From CAYYYJ01 sp964476045 (GTDB taxonomy: Archaea > Aenigmatarchaeota > Aenigmatarchaeia > QMZP01 > JACQNV01), in assembly GCA_964476045.1 (NCBI GenBank), contig CAYYYJ010000026.1, positions 1 through 12,162 on the forward strand: a stretch of DNA of 12,162 bases. The letters are read 5' to 3'. The stretch's first letter is position 1; every line of letters begins with the position of its first letter. Below are positions 11,601 to 12,162 of this stretch, piece after piece. Below the pieces are notes generated by a model that made no database searches, had not been told where the DNA came from, and saw only the letters and a program-made list of their open reading frames with translations. The position numbers were made by a program, and so were the translations under genes.

Positions 11601-12162
11601 CGGAAGGTTCTGGCTTAGAACTGCAGAACTGGGAACGCAACAACCTGCTTAAGTACATAGACGAGATTGATGCGCACCAGTTTAATCTGAAAAACAAGGA
11701 ATTTTTTAAGGAACCCCAGTGGGAAACAGTCCAGCGCGAGAGGCTGCTCCAGCAAAACAGGGAAAAGCTGAAGGGCCTTGTTGACGACTTGTCAAAACGG
11801 GCTGAAAAAGCGGCTGAACTTCAGAACCAACAAACCAAAATAAAAAATGGCCAGCTCAACGAGTTAAGAAACCAGAATAAGGGAACCGGGAAAAAACCAG
11901 AAAGCCAGAAACAGCTGCCGGGAAAAATAGGGGAAAAACAGCAATCAGAACCATCAGAAAAAAAGAAACCCGGAAATCCAGGCCAAGCCAATGAAAGCAA
12001 AAACCAGCAAAAAGGCAAGTCCCAAAAACAGGACACAAAACACAACACTCAAAACCCTGCGCCAAAGAAGGAGAATCCTGCGCCCAAAAAAGTGAACCCC
12101 ACACTGAAGAAGGATAATCCAGTGCTGAAGAAAGATAGTCCAAAACTCGTAGCCCAGAACCC
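2531..12162 (+). CDS. Giant multidomain exported/membrane protein with alarmone-synthetase, nuclease and metallopeptidase-like domains (at least 3210 aa, 3' end outside window)
   Basis: One frame runs from ATG 2531 to the window edge without a stop; I checked the phase at many landmarks (4160, 5576, 6521, 7619, 9644, 11477) and it never slips. Residue order: signal peptide 1-50; split Kazal-like unit 1 (57-585); unit 2 (626-1057); Ser-rich linker and transmembrane helix 1112-1131 followed by TRRRE; third arm pair 1147-1350; helical pretoxin-like region 1467-1592; RelA/SpoT-like domain 1620-1768; Gly/Pro linkers 1829-1907; second helical region about 1996-2196; PD-(D/E)XK domain 2335-2425; second RelA/SpoT-like domain 2560-2725; low-complexity linker 2801-2878; HExxH domain about 2940-3060; low-complexity tail from 3114. 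The domain calls rest on motifs. The whole protein matches no single family I know. A contact-dependent polymorphic toxin or a trans-envelope sensor-effector are the main options. An immunity gene, if any, would lie downstream. Confidence 0.93.
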   Translation, partial: MALELAAKKPKGPFTGTRPQPKIKLQQLCPQFLIAIVIAFFFVFIPLASADTQNQACSAVYRPVCATQQVTEYAEQPVMEEYEYPVLVNKTVNVTVMEQVDVSSEMPPNSLQYSAPLFDQTNWRFDAPPRPGEYFIKVATNTYRGTEHIEAMLGGDAWDGTFFKITDETQIEIPPSFPVPPSNGKKLKFNQPPSYMPPLSYYNYMNNVLPVDFKQHTKTFVKAGNKLIPVFGIPGKKAIRLNNSVIDVLINGMDVAPIKDGKKLVGNNLIGLTPFEIRLAKRGEYPVGLVADITAKAAARGGPEQSISERMKERIGQEEKEFKAKYPNPNTKVPLSEVPDSILHPKIKKIMEDNKNNMAGFIPNIHNGGHATVPYYFTGSPPDKGKPAFVNNTGYSIVPGFLQAWELKLREVDPSGIGWTLYDEGLVNIVREIKLEAFEEEQFASAVKEELDKIKGLFAQATTEELDGLLVEVMDILNEVEEKLKEKLQTSLVHDARSNAENLFLEIAKTYLEKAGYGSSALSSAAVFEQRPFVREKIITATEMRNGTRPAMEIPVGTKDVVIYYNNSCEAQKAGVNSSSIVRCPNTFVKTPFQFKDGGYISSSTSSKIITSPFDSILSFYGENTPTYGQVCAVKQNTEYTKEIVEEEYQYPVEVNTTVNETVIEKVQEPYIVSKQVPKSAAEYAAERFHDKAVAEYVQRMETDEYKGYLPEVIPPNPELPLLLPEDFDSVTPNTQREVNNPNVYKKLGVDPLSSGESLGSGKRGWGEAVELYNEIYGKAINGKDAFEAVQEEGVKLRTIVGKLYAYGSGSFWMYDGYYPHGRIILKKLMPNAFAWWDPREENVLQFYLDFRRGDPEPAWDKSYDKIRGLFQAMENTNPSSDWDGLAIWAIDYGFKPMFGNSQEIRRRLSLMAPGGPWYQWYNPDEMSKSSKVKATPQEIQAWRDAYISNWQGVGEKLSAATSWVEERSIRETVAKNWQATDKTLNTTVWKTVNETHYREVEKPVVKEVEKTVTEMRNGTRIVEKDVPVIKEAIEYFSSLEEANKAGFNSSSIIKCPFKFAGEDYQSFLSFSGSIIGSSAGFSAGSNSTSSLLFSASRIFSDLANNTASNPAVPVVAGFAVVGAAAAGSYLTRRREGLNTQNSAPKTVLVEEEYEYPVEVKKTVKETVMEKIQEAYTFVKQIPRRVMENVNVQVPVEKVVGYYDFITVDQPVTETLQNVSSVVLYKDGKIITRLLGEPVPNTISVVHGGKILEQFRAEDTPYVINWNATTSPNVTYVRKNRVSIPKYEKRIEYVPNIKAVEKTYYDDVTETAFREVEKPVEVEKEITVTEMRKGKRMVEKTVVVDSDIEKDADKKNETEIVHSVLPVTPLPNPIWSRNGYLKNIQPVENSIVKTQNLGEKEPTQQKNLLVYNGDIATLVQGSSMERDAQTALLPIIVNPDIFTNPEKIEERLLEEAKLANVQENPSLAISIPKGIVKGIGSTVVDVLKLGAGAIKLYFYLLTDPNGEGAKYAKEIGTPAYELATLLAKIKYLEITDPIEAVKYKMQIGQAVWEEIKKMNAEEKTQALTELTLIVLTPAKIKAILSGSKFSKIPKTIMANRALVKGVINYEKITERIKSLEKLFKIEIKTDIPENIKSLDRLIEKLDSGTPVEKVFDTVRFRGTGDISELRKVEEYMKGNSLQDMKIVENGVKDYLSNPKPSGYRGINIKMEYKSPLKGTQNTELQLMTKRQIKWTDWQHSAYEGHVKGKTKKIFDKYAKEWSDYLHKLDTGIDAGKPPVAPSSLPSKFHFPAGELPKSFNSPIEASSPKQDANKVIVGRPVLLATGEPGGPVLDAGYGSGSKKSGPEEGLELAYAKEILKNIQPVENAPIKKTVPANQKKSGAVSTRKFQLVMADGGPVPDVGFGSGPSPDKAKAPDYTKETATSFESGSKSAQDSKEVAFFVPIFINPNYLDYTKHPKEEEEKQTCELEHSSITDDKLTIPSEEKFQKESEKIESEVVDNYFFNIYNTFVNGMQEMEENQRKIDEAYQKSELDLPASMLNTFMNGMHIFSTAAKTIGAILKPVKEPIGEAIGLLIKGGVYLADGSVKTMDAITKCLQAKLRETIGEEKIKELNIKLEAQLQEMKKGYEQAQKAAVEYYQSLDTQAQMTLKNFLGFIKDTGTTTLEVVDDVLILTVGKKIISKPFTELDDALKTASKGKSPVVPKEPLKLSAPKEPPKLSAPKEPSISFKPKTKIALKDGKKLAIEGMSQNTANKLVRKFGDEFLEAAEKYGTDAVTVVGKYGKNGLKAIQNIMKSSKFGQKEIQLLRDVANSSRIQGSAKVIKKIAANPKDLTGIKGYLFELEKAEDYASAGWQVKIGKAIKSKNLAGGSQEIDLMLRKGKEVRFVELKSGKISNEADIKKIAESFKRTQKAAEEYMKIHKSVKVKPGLELKDGMADDLADYLKSQLNKGGWDGTGIKIKGKPLETEMDTLERLAGKMESEGKLIGTKRNRFTFLTKKLEKRSEELISKLNHDKWLPNKEQKELESYLKVIRNSFQKRQDELVGKLNEVFDTRIKNGDVRIEISEGGGVKTTKSLLKKVMKEAKEGKFTPDDLGKFNHLDTEIPDIARARLVVSSEKHVDEIERIMMKNFKLNTELNPEANRIMKTIREEVKKNGSFDLKYIDELEVLGARQKGVTKAGYRKNHFQIDVKEVQVSTEWQSAWKTLDDKFYKPDKLPKNVQGYLDENKDAVNKYKRELADYMNELEPGKSPDISKMPKPPAGLPKELSPAKAFKEWLKKNPDANPEVAKTLKKLIKNVDNPNIKKPEVPGAKEPGQKTSGKQEGQQPKKQDIKKKENTQNPPAQKKPENPKQPLKNTNSLQKSSGNKLQNTQKQGPKELGVLGEATVTANDMYAFEKVFEKKLRDLTGLDKLPKDPDKLKKIFEGYVEDYPSYEKIRKELSSIGVGIKKQELNPMDDHYRSATYNMDHKIVYNEDTRVSQFFHEVRHSLQDAARKFENNLSPKDLATLKREFPKEYEKLMKPIPEGSGLELQNWERNNLLKYIDEIDAHQFNLKNKEFFKEPQWETVQRERLLQQNREKLKGLVDDLSKRAEKAAELQNQQTKIKNGQLNELRNQNKGTGKKPESQKQLPGKIGEKQQSEPSEKKKPGNPGQANESKNQQKGKSQKQDTKHNTQNPAPKKENPAPKKVNPTLKKDNPVLKKDSPKLVAQN
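2699..2830 (+). other. Split Kazal-like unit 1: first half and ascending arm
   Basis: Residues 57-100. CSAVYRPVCA (C57, C65) followed by TEY resembles the start of a Kazal domain (C..Y.PVCG...TY). Where the N-C pair should follow, the chain enters a Val/Glu/Pro arm, EEYEYPVLVNKTVNVTVMEQ, with sequons at N89 and N93. The second half of the motif returns only at residue 565. Confidence 0.55.
2831..4126 (+). other. Insertion of unit 1: unrecognised exported domain plus coiled coil
   Basis: Residues 101-532. The first 300 residues are Pro/Gly/Asn-rich and beta-like, with aromatic patches (PPSYMPPLSYYNY); I cannot name a family. Residues about 415-515 are charged, helix-forming heptad-like sequence (EEEQFASAVKEELDKIK, then NEVEEKLKEKLQ) and probably form a coiled coil. 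Confidence 0.45.
4127..4285 (+). other. Split Kazal-like unit 1: descending arm and second half
   Basis: Residues 533-585. The arm ends TEMRNGTR (542-549) and EIPV, then YYNNSCEAQKAGVNSSSIVR with C569, and C584 after it. This matches the second half of a Kazal domain (TY.N.CEA..AGV..I...C). With C57 and C65 it gives four cysteines, enough for two disulfides. Confidence 0.55.
4406..4564 (+). other. Split Kazal-like unit 2: first half and ascending arm
   Basis: Residues 626-678. PTYGQVCAVKQNTEY (C632) parallels YRPVCATQQVTEY of unit 1. The arm EEEYQYPVEVNTTVNETVIE carries sequons at N656 and N660, the same two arm positions as in unit 1. Confidence 0.55.
4565..5482 (+). other. Insertion of unit 2: aromatic-rich domain of unknown family
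   Basis: Residues 679-984. The region from about 750 is rich in Trp, Tyr and Phe: SFWMYDGYYPHGR, FAWWDPREENVLQFYLDFRR, SDWDGLAIWAIDYGFKP, GGPWYQWYNPDEM. The pattern suggests a compact, mostly helical globular domain, possibly binding sugar or cell-wall material through its aromatic residues. I cannot assign a family. Confidence 0.4.
5483..5701 (+). other. Split Kazal-like unit 2: descending arm and second half
   Basis: Residues 985-1057. NTTVWKTVNETHYREVEKPV leads into TEMRNGTR (1014-1021), identical to unit 1, then VPVIKEAIEYFSSLEEANKAG and C1056. Leu1040 sits where unit 1 has C569, so this copy has only C632 and C1056, which could form one disulfide. Confidence 0.55.
5864..5935 (+). other. 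Transmembrane helix with stop-transfer RRR
   Basis: Residues 1112-1135. About 20 hydrophobic residues, AVPVVAGFAVVGAAAAGSYL, come after a Ser-rich linker and before TRRRE. By the positive-inside rule the N-terminal ~1060 residues lie outside and everything after lies in the cytoplasm. Confidence 0.6.
5969..6580 (+). repeat. Third arm pair without cysteines or arm sequons
   Basis: Residues 1147-1350. EEEYEYPVEVKKTVKETVME and later FREVEKPVEVEKEITVTEMR repeat the arms of units 1 and 2. There are no Kazal cysteines. Arm sequons are replaced (NxT to KKT and KET; NGT to KGK; NET to TET). About 145 residues lie between the arms, with strand-rich sequence and repeated VPVEKV-type segments. Three sequons remain inside that insert (NVS, NAT, NVT). 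Confidence 0.6.
6929..7306 (+). other. Helical pretoxin-like region before the first RelA/SpoT domain
   Basis: Residues 1467-1592. Gly-punctuated amphipathic helices (KGIVKGIGSTVVDVLKLGAG, then AIKLYFYLLTDP) lead to ALTELTLIVLTPAKIKAILS. The layout, with a hydrophobic Gly-rich helix then a helix ending in a TPAK-type segment just before an enzyme domain, resembles regions that precede toxin domains in bacterial polymorphic toxins. The similarity is by pattern only. Confidence 0.4.
7388..7834 (+). other. RelA/SpoT-like nucleotidyltransferase domain 1
   Basis: Residues 1620-1768. Motifs in order: IKSLDRLIEKL (1635-1645, basic ATP-side helix), DTVRFR with D1656 (the metal-binding Asp of D-x-x-x-I-R), NPKPSGYRGINI (1697-1708, with K1699 and the guanine-stacking Tyr position Y1703), ELQLMT with E1723 (EIQIRT in the family), and WTDWQHSAYEGH (1734-1745). 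This is the full order of a (p)ppGpp synthetase core. No HD hydrolase domain is nearby. The substrate and product are not known; toxic relatives make (p)ppApp or modify tRNA. Confidence 0.72.
8015..8251 (+). repeat. Duplicated Gly/Pro linker module
   Basis: EPGGPVLDAGYGSGS (from 8015) and ADGGPVPDVGFGSGP (8216-8251 core) are two copies about 67 residues apart, each followed by a Lys/Pro stretch and a Tyr-x-Lys-Glu end. They bracket the second LKNIQPVEN copy and look like flexible joints between effector cassettes. Confidence 0.6.
8516..9118 (+). other. Second helical region before the nuclease-like domain
   Basis: Residues about 1996-2196. Long amphipathic helices (EVVDNYFFNIYNTFVNGMQE, then MNGMHIFSTAAKTIGAILKP) and a Gly/Ile-rich segment EAIGLLIKGGVYLADG are followed by Gln/Glu-rich coiled-coil sequence. 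It has the same relation to the next enzyme domain as the helical region at 6929-7306. Confidence 0.35.
9140..9205 (+). repeat. 27-base tandem repeat encoding PKEP-KLSA
   Basis: Copies at 9140-9166 and 9167-9193 differ by two bases, with a partial third copy to 9205. Encoded unit: PKEP(L/P)KLSA. It forms a Pro/Lys linker at residues 2204-2225. Confidence 0.75.
9533..9805 (+). other. PD-(D/E)XK nuclease-like domain
   Basis: Residues 2335-2425. GYLFELEKAEDYASAGWQV (E2342/E2344 in the first helix), a Gly-Gly-Ser turn, QEIDLMLRKG with D2375, then VRFVELKSGK with E2388 and K2390. This is the E...D...ExK order and strand spacing of the restriction-endonuclease fold found in YraN/Holliday-resolvase-like and toxin nucleases. 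A helix with Lys-rich sequence follows. All core residues are present. Target (DNA or RNA) unknown. Confidence 0.7.
10208..10705 (+). other. RelA/SpoT-like nucleotidyltransferase domain 2
   Basis: Residues 2560-2725. Motifs: VKTTKSLLKKVMKEAKEG (2570-2587), DIARARLVV with D2606, KAGYRKNHFQI with K2678, Y2681 and H2685 (GYRSLH in the family), KEVQVST with E2692, and SAWKTLDDKFYK (2701-2712; family pattern W..hEh.lrYK). The first metal Asp, the guanine-stacking Tyr and the acidic strand residue are all kept. The two domains are very different in sequence, so they are not a recent duplication. Confidence 0.68.
10931..11164 (+). other. Low-complexity Lys/Gln/Pro/Asn linker
   Basis: Residues 2801-2878, almost only K, Q, P, N, G, S, T and E. 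It separates the second RelA/SpoT-like domain from the metallopeptidase-like domain and is probably disordered. Confidence 0.7.
11348..11710 (+). other. HExxH zinc metallopeptidase-like domain
   Basis: Residues 2940-3060. A strand with KIVYNED precedes SQFFHEVRHSLQDA (H2983, E2984, H2987), and 58 residues further on comes YIDEIDAHQF, a suitable place for the third zinc ligand (E3045). The order (strand, HExxH helix, E-x-x-A-x-x-F helix) is like ImmA/IrrE-type and other compact gluzincins. It may cut the giant protein itself to free the effector domains, or a target protein. Both are inference. Confidence 0.6.
12053..12162 (+). repeat. Seven-residue tandem repeats at the window edge
   Basis: Four 21-base units from 12053 encode NPAPKKE, NPAPKKV, NPTLKKD and NPVLKKD, followed by a diverged fifth (SPKLVAQ). 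They belong to the basic low-complexity tail that begins at residue 3114, and continue towards the right edge. Confidence 0.75.

Noticed and set aside
3139..12143. Many minus-strand open frames of 60-170 codons across the right part
   Set aside because: They lie antisense to the continuous giant frame, have Ser/Phe/Leu-rich or Cys-rich composition typical of antisense translation, and lack start signals or family features.

Overview
The window looks archaeal, most likely from a DPANN-type lineage such as the Woesearchaeota/Pacearchaeota group. The signs are TATA-box promoters placed for leaderless or short-leader transcripts, heavy use of AGG/AGA (Arg) and ATA (Ile) codons, small genes of archaeal style, a NYN-domain gene remnant, and one giant exported protein with a signal peptide and many N-x-S/T sequons. 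The lineage is inferred, since no marker gene is present.

Left part (1-2330), small genes mostly on the minus strand. A two-gene unit (58 and 109 codons, unknown function) runs leftward from about 572 to 53. A 51-codon plus-strand hydrophobic peptide (674-829) diverges from it across a shared TATA element. Next comes a NYN/LabA-like gene that is broken: its N-terminal half is open, the segment that should carry the last acidic motif is missing, and its C-terminal tail survives in another frame. A 215-bp spacer with two strong RNA hairpins follows, then a 273-aa winged-helix regulator on the minus strand with a leaderless-type promoter.

Right part (2531-end), about 80% of the window. One uninterrupted plus-strand reading frame of at least 3210 codons has no stop before the window ends. 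I read, in order: signal peptide; two Kazal-like cysteine motifs, each split by a long insertion that enters and leaves through matching Val/Glu/Pro-rich arms; a Ser-rich linker and a transmembrane helix followed by RRR; a third copy of the arms without cysteines; a helical region resembling those before polymorphic-toxin domains; a RelA/SpoT-like alarmone synthetase domain; Gly/Pro linkers and a second helical region; a PD-(D/E)XK nuclease-like domain; a second RelA/SpoT-like domain; a Lys/Gln/Pro/Asn-rich linker; an HExxH metallopeptidase-like domain; and a second low-complexity tail with 7-residue repeats at the window edge.

How they may work together (inference). The divergent arrangement, and a 12-bp palindrome between them, suggest the winged-helix protein controls the giant gene. 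The giant protein combines a glycosylatable stalk with several enzyme-like modules. It could be a multi-warhead polymorphic toxin used in cell-cell contact, or a trans-envelope sensor whose alarmone synthetase and nuclease domains act in the producing cell. The transmembrane topology, and the loss of sequons in the third arm pair, favour a cytoplasmic C-terminal half. The toxin-like module order and repeat-flanked cassettes favour the toxin view. Any immunity gene would lie beyond the right edge.
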